From Thermoplasmata archaeon (GTDB lineage Archaea; Thermoplasmatota; Thermoplasmata; Thermoplasmatales; Thermoplasmataceae): a stretch of 29,960 nucleotides of DNA. Numbering within the stretch: position 1 is the first letter of the stretch; each line of letters starts with the position of its first letter. Location: NCBI GenBank assembly GCA_021850505.1, contig JAJZLW010000044.1, forward strand, positions 1 through 29,960, written 5' to 3'. Shown piece after piece: positions 24,028 through 29,960 of this stretch. A program made the translations under genes and the position numbers. The notes below the pieces were generated by a model that searched no databases, was not told where the DNA came from, and saw only the letters and a list, made by a program, of their open reading frames with translations.

Positions 24028-25086
24028 TTGAAGAGACTTGGCGGTGGATCCGCATATACGGGTAAATTACCAGAGGGGTGCGTTCTATGCGCCAAAGGGG
24101 GAAAGATGGTCCTCTTTGTATCCGGTATATGTGATGCCAAATGTTTTTACTGTCCTATTTCAAGCGAGAAAAAGATGCTTGATGTGATGTTTGCCGATGA
24201 GATGCCCATTCGCGACATGAGGGATGCGATACTCGAGGCGAACATGATCTCTGCGACCGGAACAGGAATAACTGGCGGCGATCCACTCAAATTCTATCAG
24301 CGTACTTCAGAATACATCAAAATGCTCAAGCAGGAATTTGGTCAGAGTCACCACATTCATCTTTACACAATCAGTGGATCAAAGGAGGCAATTGATTCTG
24401 TCGCAAAGGCTGGCCTTGATGAGATCAGGTTTCATCCGCCGGAGGAAATCTGGACCAGGATGGATCATTCAATTTTCAAGCACAGGATAAAATGGGCCAG
24501 GGACAACGGTCTTTCCGTCGGGATCGAGGTACCGTCCTTACCAGGAAGAGATAAAGAAACAAGGGCCCTGATAGACTTCGCTGAAAGAATGGATCTTGAT
24601 TTTATCAATCTCAATGAGCTCGAATTCTCGGAGACAAATTTCAACAACCTTCTTGGGCGAAACTACACCGTCAAGAATGATTACGAATCCGGTGCAACAG
24701 GGAGCAAGGAACTTGCCATAAGCATGGTGAGGGAGCACCCTGAATTCACGGTACACTATTGCTCAGCTTCCTTCAAGGATGGCGTTCAGCTGAAAAACAG
24801 GCTCAAACGCCGCGCCAATAACATTGCGAGGAGAATCGATATAGTTACTAAAGATGGAACCATTTTGAAAGGCGTGGTTTCCGGGCAGGATACGGACTCA
24901 ATTGTTTCGAGCCTGCATTCTGTCGGTGTTCCCGATGACATGATATTTGTCAACAATAAGAAGAGAAGGGTTGAGATACCCACATGGATCATACCAGAAC
25001 TCAAGAAGCTTCTTGATTACGAATTCTTTGAGGTAGAGGAATATCCAACATATGATGCTATTGAGGTCGAAAGACTTAAGTTATGA
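24028..25086 (+). CDS. Uncharacterised radical SAM protein (COG2108-like, related to pyruvate formate-lyase activating enzyme)
   Basis: This 352-residue protein has the radical SAM cluster motif C35-x3-C39-x2-C42, which binds a 4Fe-4S cluster and cleaves S-adenosylmethionine to a 5'-deoxyadenosyl radical. 'GITGGDPL' (81-87) is the SAM-amino-binding GGE-like motif. An unusual C18-x2-C21 pair lies just before the cluster motif, and another cysteine (C245 in 'VHYCSASFKDG') lies in the C-terminal half, so a second metal site is possible. The C-terminal region is basic ('NRLKRRANNIARRI'). The pattern recalls the archaeal family COG2108, whose substrate is not known to me. The start is TTG. The first 17 residues contain no other start, and TTG keeps the CxxC pair. 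Its end overlaps the convergent Dph6-like gene by 6 bases. Confidence 0.82.
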   Translation: MKRLGGGSAYTGKLPEGCVLCAKGGKMVLFVSGICDAKCFYCPISSEKKMLDVMFADEMPIRDMRDAILEANMISATGTGITGGDPLKFYQRTSEYIKMLKQEFGQSHHIHLYTISGSKEAIDSVAKAGLDEIRFHPPEEIWTRMDHSIFKHRIKWARDNGLSVGIEVPSLPGRDKETRALIDFAERMDLDFINLNELEFSETNFNNLLGRNYTVKNDYESGATGSKELAISMVREHPEFTVHYCSASFKDGVQLKNRLKRRANNIARRIDIVTKDGTILKGVVSGQDTDSIVSSLHSVGVPDDMIFVNNKKRRVEIPTWIIPELKKLLDYEFFEVEEYPTYDAIEVERLKL

Positions 25087-25728
25087 ATCCTCTAATGCAC
25101 ATTCCATCTCCAGATGACCGGTACTTCCGGACCATTCAGTCTGCTGAGAAATTATCTTTATTCTTTTTGTTCCGGGCAACCCAATAACAAAGGACTCATA
25201 TTCTCCTCCCTCACCTGCGGGATTTATACCATATTTTTCCTGCAACTTCATAAGATCTGCTATCAATTCATTATCAAATCTCCTGCCAAGAAATTTCTCA
25301 GTGAGCCCTTCAGCAGAAACCGAAACTATTATTGCTTCTATTCCACGTAAAATAATTTCATTCAGAACAATCAAAGGATCCAATCTCCAGAGCGGTGTGA
25401 ATGACAGTAAACCAGCATTTGTGCAGTATTTCTCTATTCTTGTCTTCTGAAAATCGGAAGCTATTGCGCCGCTGATAACGCATTCGATTTCAGATCTTTT
25501 AAGGTCCATAAAGGATGATTCGAATTCACTTTCATCGAAGTAAATAGTACCAAGATCCAGTAAGGAAGAGACCAACTCAGCATTTTTAATATTTGGAACA
25601 TGAAACATTTCTGAATCCTGAACGGGTATATATGTCACAGCGGAAACCAGATCCATTCCCATTTCAGATCCAATAAGTGCTGCTAAAAAGGAATCCTTCC
25701 CGCCTGAGATCAATGCAGCAGCTTTCAT
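25081..25728 (-). CDS. Dph6-like diphthine-ammonia ligase family protein (ATP pyrophosphatase, DUF71)
   Basis: This 215-residue protein is an adenine-nucleotide alpha-hydrolase-fold ATP pyrophosphatase. The PP-loop is SGGKDSF (8-14), followed by 'GAIASDFQKTRIE' (87-99) and the family-specific GEGGEYES (172-179). Related eukaryotic and archaeal proteins carry out the last step of diphthamide synthesis, amidating diphthine on a histidine of elongation factor 2 with ammonium and ATP. That role is likely here, but the family also contains members of unknown function. The reading frame is open up to 25842, which would add 38 residues and run into the divergent peroxiredoxin gene; the ATG at 25728 starts exactly at the conserved 'MKAAALISGGKD' and lies at leaderless spacing from the TATA box at 25746-25756. 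Confidence 0.85.
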   Translation of the reverse strand: MKAAALISGGKDSFLAALIGSEMGMDLVSAVTYIPVQDSEMFHVPNIKNAELVSSLLDLGTIYFDESEFESSFMDLKRSEIECVISGAIASDFQKTRIEKYCTNAGLLSFTPLWRLDPLIVLNEIILRGIEAIIVSVSAEGLTEKFLGRRFDNELIADLMKLQEKYGINPAGEGGEYESFVIGLPGTKRIKIISQQTEWSGSTGHLEMECALEDS

Positions 25729-25745
25729 CCTTCCACATCTCAAGG

Positions 25746-25756
25746 TTATATATTTT
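25746..25756. promoter_or_regulatory. Shared TATA element of the divergent Dph6-like and peroxiredoxin genes
   Basis: TTATATATTT lies in the 51-base gap between the two start codons. Read on the minus strand (AAATATATAA) it is centred about 22-24 nt from the ATG at 25728; read on the plus strand (TTATATAT) it is about 30 nt from the ATG at 25780. No second good TATA box fits in the gap. Confidence 0.55.
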
Positions 25757-25779
25757 TTTGTCATTACGTTTTGATAACA

Positions 25780-26250
25780 ATGACCGTTGAAGTTGGAAAA
25801 AAAGCACCGGATTTTAAACTGGTAGACTCGAATCTGAAGCACAAGTCGCTGGATGATTACAAGGGAAGCAAAACCGTTCTATTATTCTTCCCAGGCGCAT
25901 TTACAGGGGTATGCACGAAGGAGCTATGCACATTCAGGGACTCAATGTCAAAATATAACAATCTTAAGGCAAAGGTCGTTGGAATAAGCGTCGATCAGCC
26001 ATTTTCGCTCGCACAGTTCGCTAAAGAGAACAATCTTAAGTTTGATCTCCTTAGTGATGCTACTAGGGAAGTCTCAAAGAAATACGACGCGCTCCATGAA
26101 AACTTCGTCAACGTTCCTGGACTAACTGCTTCAAAGAGATCTGTATTCTTGTTAGATGGCAATGGAATCGTTAAGTTCAAGTGGATATCCGAGGATCCGG
26201 GAAAGGAACCTGATTACGCCGCAATAGAGAAAGAGCTGGCAAAGTTCTGA
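25780..26250 (+). CDS. Peroxiredoxin (AhpC/TSA family, thiol-specific antioxidant type)
   Basis: This 156-residue thioredoxin-fold peroxidase reduces hydrogen peroxide and organic hydroperoxides in the cytoplasm. The peroxidatic cysteine is C45 in 'FPGAFTGVCTKELC', the P-x-x-x-T-x-x-C motif; C50 five residues later is a second cysteine that could act in an atypical two-cysteine cycle or be structural. No resolving cysteine near the C-terminus was seen. 'SKRSVFLLDGNGIVKFKW' carries the conserved arginine region. A TTG at 25771 would add three residues; the ATG is preferred. It diverges from the Dph6-like gene with a shared TATA element and is followed after 16 bases by the DUF2240-like gene, likely co-transcribed. 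Subclass (BCP/PrxQ, Prx5 or AhpE) is not certain. A reductant partner is not encoded nearby. Confidence 0.92.
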   Translation: MTVEVGKKAPDFKLVDSNLKHKSLDDYKGSKTVLLFFPGAFTGVCTKELCTFRDSMSKYNNLKAKVVGISVDQPFSLAQFAKENNLKFDLLSDATREVSKKYDALHENFVNVPGLTASKRSVFLLDGNGIVKFKWISEDPGKEPDYAAIEKELAKF

Positions 26251-26266
26251 ACTATTGAGTGAAATA

Positions 26267-26728
26267 ATGGATCATGAAGCGGCCAGAAGACTGATTGCGA
26301 TTGCAATATCATCCCGTAAGGATCATGATTCTATATCGCGTCAGGACATGATCAAGGAGCTATCTTTCAAGCGACGCCTCCTATCCACTGAGTCTGTTAA
26401 CAGGTTAATCGAAGCATCGCTGAAGGAGGGGCTTGTCCAGGAAAACGACGGAAACCTGAAACCTAATTTTACAGTATCCGGTATCTCTGTACCGCTGGAT
26501 TTCTCGGTAAACGAAAAGGATCTATTTTCTGAGAACAGTGACAAGCCTCTATCTGAGAGATTGCTTGATCTTGCTGTCAACTCAGGCAACATTTCGAAGA
26601 AGGACGCCATAAAGATCGCAGGCGATTTCCTGAAAACGATGAAATTCCTTGATTTTGAGACCGCGCTCATGATTGTTCTATCTGATCGCGGTATAGATGT
26701 CAGGGATTTTGCAAAAGAAATTATTTAG
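26267..26728 (+). CDS. Conserved archaeal protein, DUF2240-like
   Basis: This protein of 153 residues resembles the archaeal DUF2240 family: an N-terminal helix-turn-helix-like part ('ISRQDMIKELSFKRRLLSTESVNRLI', split over about 25-50), 'EGLVQENDGNLKPNF' followed by 'GISVPLDF', and a helical C-terminal half. The assignment is from remembered family pattern and the function is unknown. The layout of helix, helix and short beta wing suggests a winged-helix nucleic-acid binder. It follows the peroxiredoxin by 16 bases, so the two are probably one transcript. Start choice: ATG at 26267 with the weak ribosome-site-like GAGTGA just upstream; a TTG at 26255 would add four residues. Its end overlaps the convergent TPR-like gene by 8 bases. 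Confidence 0.75.
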   Translation: MDHEAARRLIAIAISSRKDHDSISRQDMIKELSFKRRLLSTESVNRLIEASLKEGLVQENDGNLKPNFTVSGISVPLDFSVNEKDLFSENSDKPLSERLLDLAVNSGNISKKDAIKIAGDFLKTMKFLDFETALMIVLSDRGIDVRDFAKEII

Positions 26729-27473
26729 ATTGAGCCTTAGTCATCCTTTCCGCTATAGAAATAGCGAGATCAACTTTTTCCATTTCCATGGCAAGGTCCG
26801 TAGCGATGTCGTAGATCTCTGAAATGTCGTCGATAAAATCCTTTCTTTCCTTCTTGTTCTTTATCTGCGCTGCGAGGGATTCTGCTTCTTCTATGACCTT
26901 CATTGCCTCATCAAGTGCCTTTTCTGGATCCAAACCGTCCAGGCGCTTCAGTTTTATGAGGCCGGTTCTGGAATGAAAGTATGCCTGCGGGTTACCTGAA
27001 TCGTTTGCAGTTTTGGAAGCTTCAATGTACAAAGCTGCGGATTCCTTTCTTCTCTTCTTGATCGTAGACAGGAGATCAGCCTTGGAGTTAAGCAGTTCCG
27101 GCAGTTCCTCTGTATCCTTCGAGGACCTGGCTAGCTCAATAGCCTGTTCTATTCTTTTTTCTGCCTCAGGAAGTTTACCGGCATCAGTTTCAATAAAGGA
27201 TGAATAAAGAAGATCACTGATCACCATTGGAGTGATACCAAGTTTTTTATGTATCTCAATTGCAAGATCTGCATATTTCAATGAATTTTCATCGTTACTA
27301 GGGGTCATCCCATAATAAGCCTGAGAGATACCGAGGAACAGGTCGGCAGCCTCCTCATTACTTTTCGACTGAAACTGTGGTTCCAGCTTTGATAATTCCC
27401 TCAGACCATCTAGATATTTTCCCTTGTCTATAAGGGAAAAGCCATTCTTCATCAAATCCTCTGCTTCTGACAT
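26721..27473 (-). CDS. TPR-like helical repeat protein
   Basis: This 250-residue protein is almost wholly alpha-helical and rich in Ala, Leu, Glu and Lys. Paired-helix patterns typical of tetratricopeptide repeats recur, for example 'GKYLDGLRELSKLEPQF' (18-34), 'SLKYADLAIEIHKKLG' (64-79), 'GKLPEAEKRIEQAIELARSS' (98-117) and 'KESAALYIEASKTANDSG' (about 142-159). There is no signal peptide or TM segment, so it is cytosolic and probably a protein-interaction scaffold. The partner is unknown. It follows the HMG-CoA reductase gene by 32 bases on the same strand, but a TATA-like box overlapping the end of that gene could give it its own near-leaderless transcript. It ends in an 8-base convergent overlap with the DUF2240-like gene. 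Confidence 0.78.
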   Translation of the reverse strand: MSEAEDLMKNGFSLIDKGKYLDGLRELSKLEPQFQSKSNEEAADLFLGISQAYYGMTPSNDENSLKYADLAIEIHKKLGITPMVISDLLYSSFIETDAGKLPEAEKRIEQAIELARSSKDTEELPELLNSKADLLSTIKKRRKESAALYIEASKTANDSGNPQAYFHSRTGLIKLKRLDGLDPEKALDEAMKVIEEAESLAAQIKNKKERKDFIDDISEIYDIATDLAMEMEKVDLAISIAERMTKAQSK

Positions 27474-27498
27474 TGTTCATTAAGAATATCCCGCCTCT

Positions 27499-27508
27499 GT
27501 ATTTATTA
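27499..27508 (-). promoter_or_regulatory. TATA-like element of the TPR-like gene, overlapping the hmgA stop
   Basis: TAATAAATAC on the minus strand is centred about 30 nt before the ATG at 27473. There is no Shine-Dalgarno before that ATG, which favours a separate short-leader or leaderless message over read-through from hmgA. Confidence 0.45.
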
Positions 27509-28768
27509 CTTTTTTCTTAATTTTTCAAGGAGGTTTTTTGCGTTTGTAGGAGATATATCCCCGGATTCAACGAGCATTGCTGAAAGCATGCCAACCTCAT
27601 CTGGAGTTGCTCCTGCACTAATTGCAATATTCCTCGAATGTAACTTCATGTGACCTTTTTGAATACCCTCGGAAGCGAGTGCCTTTATCGCTGAAAAATT
27701 CTGTGCAAGCCCGACTGCTGCAATGATACTTGAAAGTTCACTGGCACTCTTTACACCAAGAATCTTTCTGCATGCCATAGCCTTCTTCGATACTGATGCA
27801 GCACCTCCAACTATACCAACAGCCAGGGGTAATTCAATATTCCCAATGATGTCGCCGTTATTATCAACCGAATACCTTGTCATTGAATGGTACCCGCCCA
27901 TGGATACAAACGCGTGAGCACCAGCCTCCACGGCTCTCCAGTCGTTGAATGTCGCCAGCAAAACAGCGTCGATGCCATTCATAACACCCTTATTATGCGT
28001 GGCAGCCCTGAATATGTCTGCCTCTGCAAACTCATACGCTTCCATAATAGAGTTAACAACAGCCTCGCCCCCTAAGAGATCCTTGCGGAATTTTGCAGTG
28101 GCATATGCCCTCCTGTATATCGAAAGATTACTGAGTATCCTTAAATTTACCCTTCCACCCGTTATACGTTCTATTTCAGGGGCGATGAATTCGCACATTG
28201 TGTTGACAATATTTGCGCCCATGGCGTCCTGAACATTTACGAGAAGGTGAACAATGAGCATTTTCTTTCTTGCGTGGAGGATCCTTGTTTCTATATCAAT
28301 CGCACCTGAATTTTTTTCCCTTAATGTTTTGCTCTTCTCATTTGCCAGTGCAATCAATTTGTGCTTCTGTGAAAGTATTCTGATTGAAGATTCTTCTGGT
28401 GAAGGAAGATCCATGACCTGTATCTGCCCAATCATTACAGGATCCGTGGAGTACGCAGTGAATCCACCCGATGGACGTGCAATCTTGGCAGCCTTGGAAC
28501 AGGCGGCAACGACTGAAGCTTCCTCTATTGCCATTGGAATGAAGTAATCCTTCCCGTTGATCAGGAAATTTGTGGCTATTCCAAGCGGAACCTCAATATT
28601 ACCGATAACATTTTCTATTAATTTATCGGCTACATCGATGGATAACGCACCATGTTTGTATAATGCGTCCACGTCTTCAGATGACAGGTTGAGTATTTCA
28701 GTAATTAGTTTTAAGCGTTCTTCCGGCATTAATTTGTGAAAGCCGCTGATTGCAGCATCTTTAGCCAT
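27506..28768 (-). CDS. hmgA: Hydroxymethylglutaryl-CoA reductase, class II
   Basis: This 420-residue enzyme reduces HMG-CoA to mevalonate, the committed step toward the isoprenoid chains of archaeal membrane lipids. It aligns with the class II enzymes first known from Pseudomonas mevalonii: 'ENVIGNIEVPLGIATNFLING' motifs (52-72, here spanning two strands), catalytic E83 in 'IEEASVVAA', K260 in 'THNKGVMNG', D276 in 'FNDWRAVEAGAHA' and H373 in 'GIQKGHMKLHSRN'. Class II is mainly bacterial; Thermoplasmatales and Archaeoglobus are known to carry it, which is read as ancient transfer from bacteria. In Pseudomonas the enzyme runs in the degradative direction, but archaea need it for synthesis. The ATG follows a TATA box by about 24 nt. 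No other mevalonate genes are nearby. Confidence 0.95.
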   Translation of the reverse strand: MAKDAAISGFHKLMPEERLKLITEILNLSSEDVDALYKHGALSIDVADKLIENVIGNIEVPLGIATNFLINGKDYFIPMAIEEASVVAACSKAAKIARPSGGFTAYSTDPVMIGQIQVMDLPSPEESSIRILSQKHKLIALANEKSKTLREKNSGAIDIETRILHARKKMLIVHLLVNVQDAMGANIVNTMCEFIAPEIERITGGRVNLRILSNLSIYRRAYATAKFRKDLLGGEAVVNSIMEAYEFAEADIFRAATHNKGVMNGIDAVLLATFNDWRAVEAGAHAFVSMGGYHSMTRYSVDNNGDIIGNIELPLAVGIVGGAASVSKKAMACRKILGVKSASELSSIIAAVGLAQNFSAIKALASEGIQKGHMKLHSRNIAISAGATPDEVGMLSAMLVESGDISPTNAKNLLEKLRKK

Positions 28769-28787
28769 GCATCTTTATTTTTGCGCT

Positions 28788-28796
28788 GTATTTAAG
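28788..28796 (-). promoter_or_regulatory. TATA box of hmgA
   Basis: CTTAAATAC on the minus strand is centred about 24 nt before the ATG at 28768. It is the same nine-base sequence as the TATA box of the glycosyltransferase gene (7396-7404), which makes it a good local consensus. Confidence 0.6.
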
Positions 28797-28835
28797 ACAT
28801 TTCCAATTTTTAAGTTCGCAATCAAAAATGAAAAG

Positions 28836-28843
28836 GTTTAAGA
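28836..28843 (+). promoter_or_regulatory. TATA-like box of the PH-like/zinc-ribbon gene
   Basis: GTTTAAGA is centred 26.5 nt before the ATG at 28866, fitting a leaderless transcript. It is divergent from the hmgA promoter about 45 bases away. Confidence 0.5.
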
Positions 28844-28865
28844 TTCAGGCTAAATTCGCTGTCTA

Positions 28866-29531
28866 ATGCCAGTCTATCAGGTTGGGGAACATGAGATACT
28901 AAAAGAGGAAGCTTCATACGGCTATGCAGAGAACGAATATTATGACGGCATGCTTTATCTTTCTGATAAGAGATTAGTCTTTGAGAAGAAGGGAAAGCGT
29001 GGCCTCATTCACGCCACTCCGCCACAGGTCGTACTTGACGTCCAGTTACATGAGATTTCAAATATATCAAGCGCGGTTCCAAAGATAAAGGTGTTCACGA
29101 AGAAAATTCTGACCGTTGAGTACCAAAGTGAAAAGGATGTCCTCAAGGCAAGATTCCTGCTGCCCGATCCATCAAAGTGGGAAACGGAGATTCGCAAGTG
29201 GATAGCCGATTCCAAGAGGCAGGAAGAGGAGAGAATAAAGAGAGAACAGGACGAAATCTACAGAAAGCGTGTGGAGATGGCAAGAGCCAAGTCAGGTACT
29301 ACAAACGTTGGCGTTGCTTATTATGGGAAACCGGGTCAAGGCAATCAATCACCTACTCCTCCAAGACAAAAGGACGAGGACATAATAGAAGGTGATTCTA
29401 CAGGCACTTCTATGCAGGTGTCTAAGCAATACCCTCCAGCTACGAAATCAGAAAAAACATGTCCTTCGTGCGGCGAACCTGTCAAACCGGGAATGAAATT
29501 CTGTCCTTCATGCGGTGAACCACTCAAATAA
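28866..29531 (+). CDS. PH/GRAM-like domain protein with coiled coil and C-terminal zinc ribbon
   Basis: I do not recognise a named gene. In this 221-residue protein residues 1-110 are beta-rich with 'YDGMLYLSDKRLVFEKKG', the pattern of bacterial/archaeal PH-like (bPH/GRAM) domains, ending in a helix 'WETEIRKWI'. Residues about 112-142 form a highly charged helix or coiled coil ('KRQEEERIKREQDEIYRKRVEMAR'-type, Arg/Glu/Lys-rich). A flexible Pro/Gln/Ser/Gly linker (about 143-195) leads to a zinc ribbon with two CPSCGEP boxes (C-x2-C-x11-C-x2-C) at the very end. No TM segment or signal is present, so it is cytosolic or peripheral to the membrane. It converges, with a 4-base gap, on a two-TM protein. 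PH-like domains often bind membranes or partner proteins; what it binds here is unknown. Confidence 0.8.
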   Translation: MPVYQVGEHEILKEEASYGYAENEYYDGMLYLSDKRLVFEKKGKRGLIHATPPQVVLDVQLHEISNISSAVPKIKVFTKKILTVEYQSEKDVLKARFLLPDPSKWETEIRKWIADSKRQEEERIKREQDEIYRKRVEMARAKSGTTNVGVAYYGKPGQGNQSPTPPRQKDEDIIEGDSTGTSMQVSKQYPPATKSEKTCPSCGEPVKPGMKFCPSCGEPLK

Positions 29532-29535
29532 AGGT

Positions 29536-29922
29536 TTATTCTTTCTGCTGCGCCGCATCATCCTGCGTCTTTGCCTCTTCAACAGGAGTTTCCTCTTTTG
29601 TATCAGGAGCAGGCTCCTGTTCAAGTGTTGTCTTGGGTTCCTCTACCTTTGCCTCTGTCTTCATAGATTTCTTCTTCTTCGAATTATAATGTAAAATAAC
29701 GCCCAGAATTATCAGAACAAGTGCGCCAACGGGGATATAGAAATAGACAGCAAAGAATCTGTCAAAAGCGTGGCTGAATTCATAGGCAGCTGCTACAATT
29801 CCATCGGCAATTGCTATTATAAGAAATATCACAAATACGCCAATTCCTATTATTGTCAGGATCGGAAGCCTGAAAAATCTCCTTGCTAAGGTTGGCTTCA
29901 TATTTTCATCTTTGTTCGGCAT
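29536..29922 (-). CDS. Small two-TM membrane protein with acidic C-terminal tail
   Basis: This protein of 128 residues has no recognised family. A short basic N-terminus ('MKPTLARRFFRLP') precedes two hydrophobic segments, about 22-45 ('ILTIIGIGVFVIFLIIAIADG') and about 60-80 ('VYFYIPVGALVLIILGVIL'), then a Lys cluster (NSKKKKS) and a hydrophilic Glu/Pro/Thr/Gln-rich tail of about 45 residues. By the positive-inside rule the tail should be cytoplasmic, with both termini inside. An ATG at 29928 would add two residues; the ATG at 29922 sits about 24 nt after a TATA box and is preferred. It converges on the PH-like/zinc-ribbon gene, so the pairing may be only positional. Confidence 0.7.
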   Translation of the reverse strand: MPNKDENMKPTLARRFFRLPILTIIGIGVFVIFLIIAIADGIVAAAYEFSHAFDRFFAVYFYIPVGALVLIILGVILHYNSKKKKSMKTEAKVEEPKTTLEQEPAPDTKEETPVEEAKTQDDAAQQKE

Positions 29923-29942
29923 CAGCATAGTATAGAATGGAT

Positions 29943-29950
29943 GCTATAAA
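29943..29950 (-). promoter_or_regulatory. TATA box of the two-TM protein
   Basis: TTTATAGC on the minus strand is centred 24.5 nt before the ATG at 29922 (18.5 nt before the ATG at 29928), favouring the shorter reading frame and a leaderless message. Confidence 0.5.
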
Positions 29951-29960
29951 CTGTTTCCTT

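Noticed and set aside
25729..25842. Longer N-terminus for the Dph6-like gene
   Set aside because: It would overlap the divergent peroxiredoxin start and both promoters, and the added residues resemble no part of the family, whose conserved sequence begins at the ATG at 25728.
1..29960. tRNA, rRNA, CRISPR array, insertion sequence or integrated element
   Set aside because: No cloverleaf with TTCRA-type arm, no regularly spaced direct repeats, and no transposase or integrase motifs were seen; the repeats present are protein-level domain repeats.

Overview
The window looks like a chromosomal segment of a Thermoplasmatales-type archaeon (relatives of Thermoplasma, Ferroplasma, Cuniculiplasma). 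The reasons are: a proteasome beta subunit very like that of Thermoplasma followed by the archaeal CPSF-type nuclease FttA; an archaeal FtsZ; a transketolase split into two subunits beside a short transaldolase; a class II HMG-CoA reductase of the kind known in Thermoplasmata; archaeal class III (pilin-type) signal peptides; and TATA boxes about 25 nt before many start codons, the signature of leaderless transcripts. No rRNA, tRNA, insertion sequence, integrase or CRISPR array was seen. Genes are tightly packed; the longest gene-free stretches are 270 and 278 bases, and both hold promoters.

Layout. 1-2370 (+): 3' end of psmB, then fttA. 2484-4949 (-): a non-oxidative pentose-phosphate operon in the order tktN, tktC, tal with overlapping ends. 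5032-7372 (-): ftsZ, and upstream of it a processive membrane glycosyltransferase. 7643-11230 (+): a single-pass surface protein made of 13 beta-sandwich repeats. 11509-19748 (+): three adjacent genes for very large pilin-like surface proteins (1003, 1063 and 674 aa). 19871-21822 (+): purB and a small putative winged-helix protein. 21929-23878 (+): acetyl-CoA synthetase. 24028-25086 (+): an uncharacterised radical SAM protein. 25081-25728 (-) and 25780-26728 (+): a Dph6-like ATP pyrophosphatase divergent from a peroxiredoxin plus DUF2240-like pair, which seem to share one TATA box. 26721-28768 (-): a TPR-like protein and HMG-CoA reductase. 28866-29531 (+) and 29536-29922 (-): a PH-like/zinc-ribbon protein and a two-TM protein, convergent.

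The most interesting region is the 12 kb surface block (7643-19748). The three pilin-like proteins share a class III signal/TM segment, a short N-terminal ectodomain and a roughly 200-residue C-terminal beta domain. The middle differs: one has a duplicated DUF2341-like unit carrying a PA14-like and a LamG-like module, and the other two have seven-bladed YVTN-type propellers. This reads as a modular pilin scaffold with exchangeable, probably ligand-binding, inserts. No pilus ATPase, platform protein or prepilin peptidase lies in the window, so assembly into a filament is inference.

Start codons were chosen mainly by TATA spacing for promoter-proximal genes and by Shine-Dalgarno-like sequences or overlaps for genes inside operons. 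This moves the starts of ftsZ, acs, the Dph6-like gene, the peroxiredoxin and the last gene downstream of the longest possible ORF.
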